Positions 1 to 21,793 of a DNA stretch of 64,000 bases are shown here, one piece after another (position 1 is the first letter of the stretch; every line of letters begins with the position of its first letter). This DNA comes from Sceloporus undulatus (Eukaryota > Chordata > Lepidosauria > Squamata > Phrynosomatidae): assembly GCF_019175285.1 (NCBI RefSeq), contig NC_056527.1, forward strand, positions 62,776,030 through 62,840,029, given 5' to 3'. The position numbers were made by a program, and so were the translations under genes. The notes under the pieces were generated by a model. That model was not told the DNA's origin and did no database searches. It worked only from the letters and a program-made list of their open reading frames with translations.

Positions 1-340
1 AAGGGTTCTAACATTTGTGCTTCATCATATTTATTTTATCTCTAATGCCATAGGCTATTACACCAAAGAGATTACTGACATCCATTACTAATGTAAGTAA
101 TAATGCTGTAATGAATTCCTCATAACTAACTTGTCATCTCAGAAAGCTCCTTTTAGTTATGTTTTTTGCAGTGTGGCGTAATTATTTTTGAGTGTTTTGA
201 TATTTGTTTTTACTATGCTTTTTCACTTAAAAAATTAATGATTGGATAGCCTTTTAAAATACCACACTATTGTTAAAGTGTACTTGCCTAAAATGTTTCT
301 TGAATAACCTGTTTCCATGTGTATGTTTTCTTTCTTGTAG
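1..340. other. ANLN intron, no other feature
   Basis: AT-rich intron left of the micro-exon. It ends in a pyrimidine-rich acceptor tract (tttctttcttgtag). No repeat is recognised. Confidence 0.6.
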
Positions 341-10027
<9,687 letters not shown>

Positions 10028-11190
10028 ATCACAGAGGAAATTTCCTGTAAGAGCTTGCTTACAATATCAGATGCAAACCATGTTGCTCTTTTAATACATC
10101 TGGATGGGATGTATCTTGTATTGGACTCTTTGCTGCCTTTAAAGCTCTAACTCTAGCACTGGGGTTATGGTAGATAGCTACTTTTAAGCACTTTCACTGT
10201 GCTAAATATTTTATATATACTTTTTTTTTGAAATATGTAGTTCTGTTCACTATTAAAGTAAAAGTTTCTATTATTTATCCAAGCTTGCTTTATTTCAAGG
10301 ATCAAAAGATTCCGCACAAGGGGAAAAGAACAATCTAGGGAGCTTCATCAGTAAATGTTTTTCCTTAAAAAGGTGCCTCAAATTCAGTTCAGTTCAATTC
10401 TATTGGGGAGTTGACACAAGAACGTTCATTTTTTATATGTAATAGGATTTTGAAAAATATAATTAATGGTGTTTTTTTTTAAAAAAATCACCTTTGGGTA
10501 TTCAGTCCTTTGGGAGTTTAGTACTTGGTGCTTGCAAAAAGTACCAGTTTAGGATTAGAACTTCATATAATAGGAACAGATCCCATTAATGAAAATAAAA
10601 TACAAGTTGGTGCATGATTTTGCACAGTTTGGTTTACATGCAATACATTGCACATTTCCTAAAAAAACCAAGCATCTGGAATGCTTTAAGCTGCTTAAAG
10701 AACAACACTTTATCATTCTTTTCTTCTCCAAGCCATATAATCTCTGTTTCATAGTTCAAATGTAAGCATTTCTAGTCATTAGAAAGCTGTATGGGTTTGT
10801 TTTTATACAGACTCTATAGAGCTGCTATACAAAAGTAATACTTCATATAGACTGTATGTTTTTATAACTAAATCTGTTAATACAAATAATTTCACTTGAT
10901 CAGTAAAACATCATGGCTACTCAGGTAAACTGCACATAGGTAGTTTTCAGAAATGCTTTCCACTGGGTACCACAATGCGCTGTGCTGCTACTGCTGCATA
11001 TATTTAAAAATATTAGTTGCAGGGCACCTTTACTAAATTACTATGGCTTTAAAGAGTTTAAAACACTAATTTTGTCTACTGCCCCCCTTTCATGTCATCC
11101 TTTGTATTATCACTTTCAATATTTGCTTTTTCTGCTGTTTAAAAGGAAGAACAAGATCTCAACATAATAAAAATGTATCAAAGGGATTTC
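10028..11190 (+). other. ANLN: ANLN 3' untranslated region
   Basis: AT-rich sequence between the ANLN stop and the main poly(A) signal. It has no recognisable repeat and no long reading frame. Internal candidate signals are ATTAAA at 10252-10257 and AATAAA at 10594-10599, so shorter 3' ends are possible. The right boundary is inferred from the signal at 11166. Confidence 0.75.
11166..11171 (+). terminator. Poly(A) signal of ANLN
   Basis: AATAAA, followed 25-45 bases later by a GU-rich stretch around 11199-11215 (gtgtgttgttttgt), the usual downstream element. Cleavage is inferred near 11185-11195. Confidence 0.7.
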
Positions 11191-11929
11191 TGCCAATGGG
11201 TGTGTTGTTTTGTAATGCTTAAAAAGGGTGGGGTGGGTTGTATCTAGAGCCATAGGCTAGCATATAGCCGTTGTTCTCAAAATAGTCACTGATGTGACAA
11301 ATCCATTTTTCTTTGTATTTTGTACTATACTTCCCCAGTGTGATATGCTGACTAAACTGCTAAAATGAATAAGAAAGCAAATTGTTAAAGTACTTGTTTG
11401 TCAGGGTTTCTAATCACAGCAGTTAAATTGGAGGGCTGTATTTAGATTTTAATGTTCAACACATGAATTAGTTCAGCTGTACACATAATACAACTCAGTG
11501 CCTTCACAAAGTCTAAAATCTTTTCTCTAATACTGGTTTATTCTGTGGCCACCTGTAAGAACAAAGCAATGCTTATAAATTAATTGTGGGAAAGATTGGT
11601 AAACATGGCACTGGAAATGTTTGGCTGTGGTCCTACATTGTGACATGTACATGTATCATGTAGTTTATGTCTCCCTGTGCTACCACAAAAAACCTCAGCT
11701 TGGAAGCATCACAGCCCCCTCCCAGCCATTTCTGTGATGTCAGAAAGTGGGGATGCAGTTGGAGGTGGAGGTGGTGTGGCAGGCATCTGTAGAGACTGCC
11801 ATCATTCTTGGGACATCCTTGCTAAACTATATTTGACACCATATAAACGGTAGTGTAGTCATACACCAAGAACATGTATGCCATGAGTCGACCATAGCCA
11901 CTCTGCCCTTGCAGCGCTATGCTTCTGTA
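11191..11929. other. Intergenic region between ANLN and AOAH ends
   Basis: No exon and no clear repeat. A slightly GC-richer patch at 11690-11800 has no motif I can name. Confidence 0.5.
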
Positions 11930-12175
11930 TTGGCAGAGGTAATAGCAACAGCAGCTTCATTTATATACCGCTTCATGACAACTACGCAGTCTCTAAGCGG
12001 TTTACAATTGTAAGCTAATTGCCCCGAACAAACTGGGTACCAATTTAGCGACCTCGGAAGTATGCAAGCCTGAGCCCTGGCTGGTATTGAACTCACCACC
12101 TTATGGTTTGTGAGTGAGTGGCTGCAGTATAGGCATTTAACTACTGCGCCACCAGGGACCAGTACTATGGCAATG
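11930..12175 (-). mobile_element. tRNA-derived SINE, minus orientation
   Basis: On the minus strand it reads gtccctggtggcgcagtagt (box A-like) and then a gagttcaataccagcc box B-like segment. The body carries gacctcggaag and the tail accgcttagagac, then gcggtatataaatgaag. It is the same family as 19219-19466. Both RNA polymerase III boxes are degenerate. Confidence 0.8.
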
Positions 12176-12804
12176 GCAGGGGAGAGTGGACTGCCTGTCA
12201 TCCCAGCTGAAATTCACTAGAGGGAAGAAGAGCTGTCCCACTAGTCAATTCTCTCTCTTCTTCCTGCTGTACCATAGTAGTGGCTCTTCAGCCAGTGGGG
12301 GTGGAGGTGAGGCACAAGGAGCTAGAAAATAGCTCTTTGTGCCCCATTCAGAATAGGACATATACACCTGTAAAGCACACTTGATGTCATCATTGGAATT
12401 CTGGTCCTAATTTCATGTAACGTAATTACTGGAAATATCAGTCATCAAACTGGAGTACTCTTTCGGGTGTATGGATTTAATTGGGAAATGGCTCTTAATG
12501 TAATTGGGGAAGTAACTGAATATATGCCTCTTGAATAAAAGTGTTTTTGTATGATGGTGTTTATCAACAAGTCTTTATACTATTGTACTAGTAGTCCTTT
12601 GCATGAATGCATTATATATATGTTGCTACTGGGCGAGATGTGGTCTAGAAAGAAATGCATTCATGTTAAAACATGAACAATTATTTAGCAACGCTTTGCC
12701 TTACAGTTGAACAGGTTTGGGAAGAGGGTTGTGGGTTTTGTGATATACAGGGATTAAAAATACTTGCAAAATGTTTGTCCTTGTGCTTTTTTCTTATATA
12801 TGTC

Positions 12805-12868
12805 TGGTGGTGAGTTCAATACCAGCCAGGGCTCAGGCTCGACTCTAACCCATCCCTTCTATGTAAAT
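12805..12868 (+). mobile_element. tRNA-derived SINE fragment
   Basis: It contains gtggtgagttcaataccagc and then cagggctcaggctcgactc, the box B region of the same SINE. The rest is missing. Confidence 0.6.
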
Positions 12869-13220
12869 GAAATGGTTACTTGTTTCTTTAGCAAAGTGTA
12901 CATTAAAGCTGCAATCTGATAAATAATTACCTGAGGGGGATACCTAATGATTGAGTGGAATCAACTCTGTATATATGTGTAAGACTGAGAAGGGACACTT
13001 CTGGCAGGATAAAACATGACTTCTGTCCCCAATATTTGATAGCCTACTAAGTAAATAGAACAATCCTATCATGTTTTGTGGCTATTTGACCCTCCCTCTA
13101 AATGGGTATACACATATGTGCATTCACTCTAATTGGCTTTTCAGTGATGTAATAACATTTAGCAGTCATTAAAGGTAATTTGTTTTAAATCATAGTAATA
13201 TATGCAAAGGTCACAATCTT

Positions 13221-13226
13221 TTTATT
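13221..13226 (-). terminator. Possible distal poly(A) signal of AOAH
   Basis: AATAAA on the minus strand. If it is used, the CR1 fragment at 13310-13607 would be part of the AOAH 3' UTR. Confidence 0.35.
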
Positions 13227-13309
13227 GAAAGAAAGCTTCAGTGGCCATACTAACTCAGGACTGATTTCAGTGGCAGAGAAAAGCAGATGCATTTTCCTGA
13301 ACATATTTG

Positions 13310-13607
13310 AATAAGCAAATATTGTACTGTACTGACAAACTTGGGCAGCAGAACAGTTTGTTTAATCAGATTCTAGGCTGCACTGATAGAAGTATAGTAT
13401 CTAGATCAAGGAAAGTAATAGTGCCACTCTATTCTGCTTTGGTCAGGGCTCACCTGGGAATACTACGTCCAGTTCTAGGCACCACTATTCAAAAAGGCTG
13501 TTGACAAGTTGGAGAGTGTCCAGAGGAGGGCTACCAAAATGGTGAAGGGTCTGGAAACCATGCTCTATGAAGAGCAGCCCTTGTGGTCTCTTCCACCTAT
13601 GATTCTA
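13310..13607 (+). mobile_element. CR1 LINE, 3' fragment
   Basis: The frame encodes ILGCTDRSIVSRSRKVIVPL, then YSALVRAHLG, the C-terminal end of CR1 ORF2. It is followed by gagagtgtccagaggaggg and the typical 3' end cacctatgattctatgag. It lies between the two AOAH poly(A) candidates. Confidence 0.85.
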
Positions 13608-13677
13608 TGAGATTACATGCTGAAATAATTCCAAAAAGAAAAAGTATGATCTCAAAATAAACCTGAGGCAATTTTTT

Positions 13678-13683
13678 TTTAAT
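13678..13683 (-). terminator. Possible proximal poly(A) signal of AOAH
   Basis: The minus strand reads ATTAAA about 145 bases after the AOAH stop, before a CR1 fragment. A second candidate, AATAAA, lies at 13221-13226 beyond the CR1. The sequence alone does not decide between them. Confidence 0.35.
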
Positions 13684-13827
13684 TTTTACTAGTCAAAACT
13701 ATAAATGCATGGCTCTATAAACTGATGGTGCAAACAAGTAATTCAATAATGAAAAATAATACAACTCCAAAGGAACTCAAACCTTGAAGGAAAACAGATT
13801 TCCTAATTCTATTTCATCGTACTGCGT

Positions 13828-13956
13828 TCAGTGCCCTCCTTGATCTTTGAAGATCATCGCAATCTCGCTGTTGAATGGATTTTCTTTTCCTAAGACATGT
13901 GGCCATTTGTGGAGTATCTTCTCCCAGACAATTCTTGCTCCAAGTGCAGAAGCAAT
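13828..13956 (-). CDS. AOAH: AOAH terminal coding exon
   Basis: This is 129 nt, 42 codons and TGA: IASALGARIVWEKILHKWPH, then VLGKENPFN and finally FKDQGGH. Human ends with WPQILGKENPFN...FGDQGGH. The acceptor is atttgtag. The stop is at 13828-13830. Confidence 0.97.
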   Translation of the reverse strand: MASALGARIVWEKILHKWPHVLGKENPFNSEIAMIFKDQGGH

Positions 13957-16900
13957 CTACAAATAGCCCAAGCAAAGGTGTTATACTTTACTTTAGTTTC
14001 ATTCCAAGAGGAGCTTCATGTGCTAAAGTTTAGCAAGAAATTTGGCCAGCAAAATAAAGTTGGGCCCACTAAAATAATCATGAAATTCAATACTTGTTAT
14101 TTATAGAGAGAGATTTCTTTATAGTGAAAAATGACTTAAAGTACATTGGCTGATATTCAGAACTGTAGTTATGGATTCATAACCTAGAATTCAGCTTCAG
14201 GTTGGGATACAAGGAGGACGATATTTCCACCTCTTTCCTCCAGTGAGCAAAGCTGCAACTATTAGACACAAGACACCTGCTGCAAACCCTTGTTGCGGCA
14301 GCCTCACTCATAGGGCACATCACCCACCCTACTGGTTGTGTTGATAAGGCCAATGGGAAACTGTAGCAACATCTGATAGGTCACAAATTGACCCAATCCT
14401 GCTGTAAAGAGCTGCAAAATAAAAAAAATGATTTTATGTATATAATGCATTGATTCTACAAAATTCAATAAAACTTGCCGCTTCACCACAAATTTATCCC
14501 ATTGCAGTCTAGTTTCCATTGTTCTGATACTGTACGATGAATTATTTTTGTCAGAATGTCAAATTAAATACTTGACCCCTGATTCATTTTTTATTTGTAA
14601 CCGTAACATTAATGAAACATGTCTGCATAGATATTCCTTAACATCATCCCAACACAGAACACCACAACAACATCTTGACAAAATGTGGGCCTGTGACTAA
14701 CACTGATTTATTTTTCCCTCCTGTATGATTTTAACACCTTAGCCTGATGAACCAAGTGGAGCTTCAAAAGCTTGCATCATGTATTTTGTGCATTTTGATT
14801 GGTCAAATAAAGGTATCACTCTTGTATGGATTTTGTACTATAACGTTAATAAGTTATATATGGTTCCACAAATCTCCATTTTCCCTCCCAAGTGTGACAT
14901 TTCCTTAAACTTTTTTTCTTCATATAAGTCAGAAACAAAACCTTAAAAACCCACATAGTGCAAAACTGGTTGAAACAGTGAATCTATCTGTCTAGCATGC
15001 TTTTGACATCTGCCTCTTATCAAGTTAATATGTTTTGAACATTTGATTCATAGTTTTACCCTTATCTTTTGCATTGTAAAGGCAGATTTTCTTTCAGCTT
15101 TGAAACTGCAGAGATCTCAGTGATTATCTAAAATAAGCAGTAATAAAACCAGCCCAATAAAAGCCATGTCAGTGACACAGTGAAATATCACTTTCTTCAT
15201 ACAGTTTCTCAACAGATTGATGGTGAAATCATATACATTTTTGCTACCAAGTATGTTCCAGTGAATACTTATTATTTTTATTAATAATATTTATTTATAC
15301 CCCGCTCTTCAGCCAAGGCTATCAGAGCGACTTCAGTGGCGGTTATTCCCTGGCAATTACGATAGCAGCCTTAATATCTTAGACCCCACAATATTGCATG
15401 CATCCTAAGAGTATTCATTTTGTCACAATTGCATTTATGCAGTATGAAATCACTTATGTGTTGTGAATGGCAATCATGAATTAGAATTCTCTGAGAGACA
15501 CTGGTATTAACAACGCTGCTCAGTTTTTATAGAGTCATGTCCATGTAAACCCATTTGTGATATGGTCTTCCTCTTTTTCTACTGCTTTCAACTTTTCCTA
15601 ACTCTACTGTCATAATAGAGTAATCCTTATTGGTTCGTGATATGTTTAAAGTTTGATAGCCTCAGTTTAGCCATTTTATCTTCTAGTGGGATTTCCTACT
15701 TGACTTTCTCTCTGACCCAATTATTTGTTCTTTTGGCAGTCTGGGGCATCCACAGAACTCTTCTCCAGCACCATATTTCAAATTACTTTATTGTTTTTCC
15801 ACCCATGTTTTTCACTGTACAGCTTTCACATTTATACATAGAAAATACCATGGTATGAATGATCCTGACTTTGGTATTCAATTATACATCTTTGCACTTG
15901 AGGATCTCATCTAGTTCCTTCATATCGGTCTTTCCAAGTCTTAGTTGTCTTCTGATTTTTCTTTTACTACAATCTTCATTTTGCTTAATGACTGAATCAT
16001 GTACAGAAAATCACCAAACACAATGGCCTTGCTTCTAAAGAAATTTAGAAGGACTCCCATTTTACAACTGAAAAAGCAGCCATATCTCCACTATTTACTT
16101 ATATAATGAATTCATATACAAAGTGTAAAGAGGACACGATAAAATTTCACAATAGTGATTTTTTGAAGCGCGAAGATGAACTCTGTTGCAGCAACTGACA
16201 CACGCAAATGAGATAATTAACAACAAACATGTACACCTCTGTTTTCTGTTTTATATATAGATATGCTAACGCTGACCTATAAAGAATCTTAACATTATTT
16301 TTCTCTTCCCAAACCAAGCTGAAATACTGCCACCTTTACTCATCTTCCCAATAAAGAGATGTTCGTATGACATTATGTTCAGGTCCTCAGAGTTAGATAA
16401 GGACTGGTTTTCAGCTCAGTCTTTTAAAATATGTAAATCTCACATGCATGTTTCCAGCTTTAGGGTTTTCTGACAAACACATTTTGTCAGTTGGAAGGAA
16501 AGTTTTTAATGACCCCTGAGCTCTTTTCTGCTCATATGAAGCAATTATAATTTTCCAGAATAAACTCAGACTGGTTGTATTTGGCTTTGGAGCTTTTTGA
16601 AGCATATAACCATTTCATTTGATAAGGTTTTGCTGGAATGCATGGTCATGTCATATGTACAAATAAATCAACCACTCAAGGAAACATTGCCCTTGAAATT
16701 ATGCAGTTCCCCCAAGAGTTTTACATCATTTGAGAATTGAGAAGAGGGATGCTGGCAGCACGAAGGAGAAATATGGGGGAGGTTTGGTTTCTCCTTACAA
16801 TTAAAGAGGGAACTATAGAATTGTATAGCCATATGAATGCATGTAAATGTCTAGAAGCCATTTATATAAACAGACTCATAGAGTAGGAAGAGACCACAAT

Positions 16901-19900
16901 GACCACCCAGTCCAATCCCCTTCCATGCAGGAACTCACAATTAAAGCATTCCTGACAGATGGCCATCCAGCCTCTGCTTAAAGACCTCCAAAGACAGAGA
17001 CTCCACCACACTCCGAGGGAGTTTGTTCCACTGTCAAACAGCCCTTACTGCCAGGAAGTTCCTCCTAATGTTGAGGTGGAATCTCTTTTTCTGTAGCTTG
17101 TATCCATTGTTCTGTGTTCTAGTCTCTGGAGCAGCAGAAAACTGGACACTATACTTCTATTGATGCAGCCTAAAGTTGCATTGGCCTTTTTAGTTGCCAC
17201 ATCACACTGTTGACTCACATTCAACTTGTGGTCTATTTGGACTCATAGGTCCCTTTCACATGTAGTCTCGTTCAGCCAGGTGTCCCCCCATCCTATATCT
17301 ACCATATGCATTTCATTTTTTTTTAAGTGCAGTAACTTACATTTCTCCCTGTTGAAGTTCATTTTGTTAGATCTGGCCCAGCTTTCTAATGTATTATGGT
17401 CATTTTGAATTTTGATCCTATTCTCTGGGGTATTAGCTACTCCTCCTAATTTGGTGTCATCTGCAAATTTGATAGGCATGCCCTCTATTCCTTCATTCAA
17501 GCCATTGATAAAGATGTTGAATAGCACTGGGCCCAGGACAGAACCCTGTGGCACCCCACTAGTCACTTTTCTCCAGAATGAAGACGAGCCATTGTTGAGC
17601 ACCTTTTGGTGCTTACAGTCACATTGTCTAGCCCACATTTTACTAGCTTGTCTGCAAGAATATCATGGGGGACCTTATCAAGGACCTTACTGAAATTAAG
17701 ATATGCTATATCTACAGCATTCCCTTTGTCTACCAAGCTGGTAATTTCATCAAAAAAGGCGATCAGATTAGTCTGGCATGACTTGTTTCTCTGAAACCCA
17801 TGTTGACTTTGAGATTATAGCATTGCTTTCTAAGTGTTCACAGACTCTCTGTTTAATTATCTGCTCTATAATCTTTCCTGAAATTGATGTCAGACTAACC
17901 GTGCAATAATTGTTGGGATTCTCCCTCCCCCCCCCTTTTTTTTTTTTTGAGATGCGGACAATGTTTGCCCTCCTCCAGTCTGCTAGCACTTCTCCTGTTC
18001 TCCAGGAGTTCTTTAAAAATATTGCCAAGGACTCAGAGATTACATTTGCTAATTTTTAAAATACTCTTGGATGTAGGGCATCTGGTCCTGAAGACTTAAA
18101 TTTGTTGCCTCCAGGCATCATCCAATTCCTTCATCTGACTTGGGGGACTGCAGTAGGCTCCCATAGTAACATTCCTGTTGTTCCCCCTTTCATTTTTATC
18201 CAGGTGCTCTCCACCTGGCTTGCAGGATTTAAGTCCTGGATCTATTCATAGGTATAGACATCCCTGACATATAATGCTACTCTTCCTCCTTTCTTGTTCA
18301 GCTTATTTCTCTTTAAAAGGTTATATCCTTCTATTTCTACATTCCAATCATAAGACTCATCCCACCAGGTTTCAGTGATGCCTGTTATATCGTATTTGCT
18401 GTGTTGTGCTAGGAGTTCAAGTTCATCTTGCTTATTTCCCATGCTCTGTTCATTAGTGTAGAGACATCTAAGACCGTGGGTCCTCCCCGCTAGCTGCCTG
18501 TGTAAAGCTTTTCCCCTCCCATTGTTGGGTCCCTGCACTATTTGTCTTGTTCCCTCAATAACAGTTTGACTATTATCTCCAGCCCTTGATGAAATCCTGC
18601 CTTCCAAAGTATTGTCTCCCTCCCCCACGTAACTCAGTTTAAAAACTTCCTGATCAAATTTTTGAGACTTGGCAAAAATATTTCTGCCAACTGGTGTGAA
18701 GTACAAACCATCCCTTGCCAGAAGTCCCCCCCTCGTGGAACCACAACCCATGATCCAAAAAACCAAATTGTTCTTGGCAACACCATCTGCAGAGCCAGCT
18801 GCTCACCTCTGCTATTTTTCTTTCCCTCCCTGGACCATGCCCTTCAACTGGGAGAAGAGATGAGGGCACGGTACTGAGGTCACAGTACTAAGGGCAAAAC
18901 TTCTAGACCTTCCTCACCTTCTAGGAACTTTAATTTCTCTTAGGTATGACATGCTTTTGAAAATGCCACTAGCCATAAAGTGGTACTAGTGCTCAAGTCA
19001 TTTTTTTTTTCTGCCACAATTTGCTTGTTGCTAGCAGCACCTAAGTGGCTTCCTTACAAGCTGAAATCCTATGTGGTCGTGGTGAAGTACAACTGGCCCT
19101 CTCTATCCATGGATTCTTTATCCATGGATTCAACCAACAATGGCTTTAATATGTTTTTGAAATTTATAAATACCCAAAAACAAAACTTGATTTTGCCATT
19201 TTGTATAAGGGTCAGCATGGAGCCCGGTGGCGCAGTGATTAAATGCCTGTACTGCAACTATTCACGCGAAACCACAAGATTGTGAGTTCAAGACCAGCAA
19301 AAGGGCCCAAGCTCGACTCAGGCTTGCATCCTTCCGAGGTCGCTAAAACGAGTACCCAGACTGTTGGGGGCAAATTAGCTTACTTGCTAATTAGCTTACT
19401 TGCTGTTCACCACTATGATCTTTGGAATAGCGGTATATAAATAAAACAAATTATTATTATTATTATTTTACTATTCAATTGTATTTAATGGAACTTGAGC
19501 ATCCACAGATTTTGGTATCCACAGGGGTTCCTAGAACCAAAACCCAGCAGATACCAAGGGCCCACTGTATACAACAGGTGTGGAAAGCCTATGGACTGCA
19601 ACTATTTGCTATGGTGGCTGGCCATATGGACGTCTTAAAAGGATCTGAAGAGACATACTTTCCCCATCCACAGGGTTTTTTTTTGGGGGGGGGCATATAC
19701 ATGAAGTAAGATGTATGATTTTCTTTTCGAGTAGTTGATTTACAAAGGAGGCAGTGGCATGAATTGGGTGGAAAGGCAGTTAGCCCCAGCCACAGTATTT
19801 CTGTATTTAAATGTTTCACACAGCAAGAAAGAAAATGCCCATATGAGTAGAATGGTAGTTTCCAGACCACTAGGTAAATATGGATGGGACCATTGTTACT

Positions 19901-21190
19901 TTCAGGCCCACTGAAGTCAATGAAACAAATAGCAGAATGAAATTAATTTGTTTCTATACTGCAGCTGAAATTTTCTATATAATTAAAAAAACACATGGAT
20001 ACCGGATAGAGAGAGCACACTAGTCTCTTGTAACATCTACCCTGCCTGCTTGCTTGTTTCATAATACATCAAAGTGTAGGCTATGACCCATAGAACCCCA
20101 TAAAGCTCAGGTCCAGGCTGCTGGAGGGAGGTTTTTGCTTCCCAACCCAAATAGCTGCTGATTGGTGGTGGTGGGGAAGATACTTCAAATAAATAATAAA
20201 ACAAACAAACAAACAAACAATACCTCGATTGAACAGTTAGATTTTTGTGTGTGTAGCTTCCCTTCCCAACCTCCCACCCTCATTCCTGCCTTTTACCTGA
20301 TTAGGGTGAAATCCATCCACAGGTTCTATTAACTGCCAGGTCTCTCCTCCCATCTTCTGCCACATTTCAGCAACTGTAAAGCAGATAATTACAGGGGATT
20401 ATGCACCACACGTATAAACATCACTTCACATAGCATCACAGGCAGTATTTTTAGCAAATGACGGCTGCGCATGAAGATTATGATGATTTATATAATATTG
20501 TCAAAGCCAATGCTCTATTCAATCCTCTTTCCTTCCAGGCAGTGTTTAAGCCTTTCCAAGACATTTATGTAAGGAAAACTCTGAATATAAATGCTGGCAG
20601 AATAATTCATATCTATTTTTTTCCATATAAATATAAGGCTGAAATGAGGCAAAGTTAAAAACTGTTATACTTGATGTTCTGAATGTTGTGGAGAGTCTTG
20701 ACTTGAACAGATCCATTGAACCAGTGGGAAATTCAACACTGGATCATCAATGGGTTAATATAGGATCACCACTGCATCAACATTGGCTCATCAGTGGGTC
20801 TACTCTCACTGGGATTGAGAATAGGATTTAGGTTAACATTTATTGCCCTCTTATCTCTTGTTCTCACCAGTCTCGTCTCTGCCTTTTATCTGTCAGACCT
20901 CTCCTTCCTACCCAACTCCTATGGTTTGTTGCATCTTTCTCAGCACAAAAGGTCAAAGTCATTGGCCTCAAAATAGAGAACTGTGTCCATATTTACTTTC
21001 AGCCTGAAGTATTCAGGTATGTCATTTTCAGGACAGCATGACTGCTAAATTGCTAATACTTTTTGGGAAAGTATTTAAACCTTTTGGGAGGAAATTGCAT
21101 CCACAGATTTTGGTATCCACAGGGGTTCCTATATCACCCATATCTCTCTTTCTCTCTGTATGTATGTATGTGCATGTGCCTGTTGTGGAA

Positions 21191-21259
<69 letters not shown>

Positions 21260-21746
21260 TACATCATATTTTTGCCTTTAATGTGGATTTAGATAGAGAA
21301 ACCTCATGGGTGTTCCTAAACCCTGTTGCTAGTCCCACCAGAGAGAATATCCTATGATATCTAAATTCAGTGTTTCAAGTAAAGGATAACCTCTTCCAGG
21401 TTGAGAACCTCACTTTCTGCTGAAATCACAGCACATGGGAGTGCAACCCTTATTTTAAAGAAGAATTGAGCTTCCTAGGGATTTCTGGGTCTGTGATCTT
21501 CCTTCAAATTGAAGTATAGATAGCCTTCACACTTTGTTATAACCTGGGATGCATTTAAAAATCTTCCACTGCCGAATGACAGCAGCAGCTACAAGGGTCT
21601 ATTTATTTATTTGTTGAATTTATATCCCACCATTCTCCCGAGATGGGATTCAAGGTGGCTCACAATATTTTTTTAAAAATTAAGGTAAAGCATTCATTTG
21701 CAAAAAATTAAAAATAATTAAATAACAATATGATACAACAACAATA

Positions 21747-21793
<47 letters not shown>

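Noticed and set aside
19219-19466. Possible tRNA gene from box A and box B matches
   Set aside because: The following body, AT-rich tail and other copies show a tRNA-derived SINE; no cloverleaf with acceptor stem is present.
21028-21357. Several frames across the (TA)n(CA)n tract
   Set aside because: They are translations of a microsatellite.
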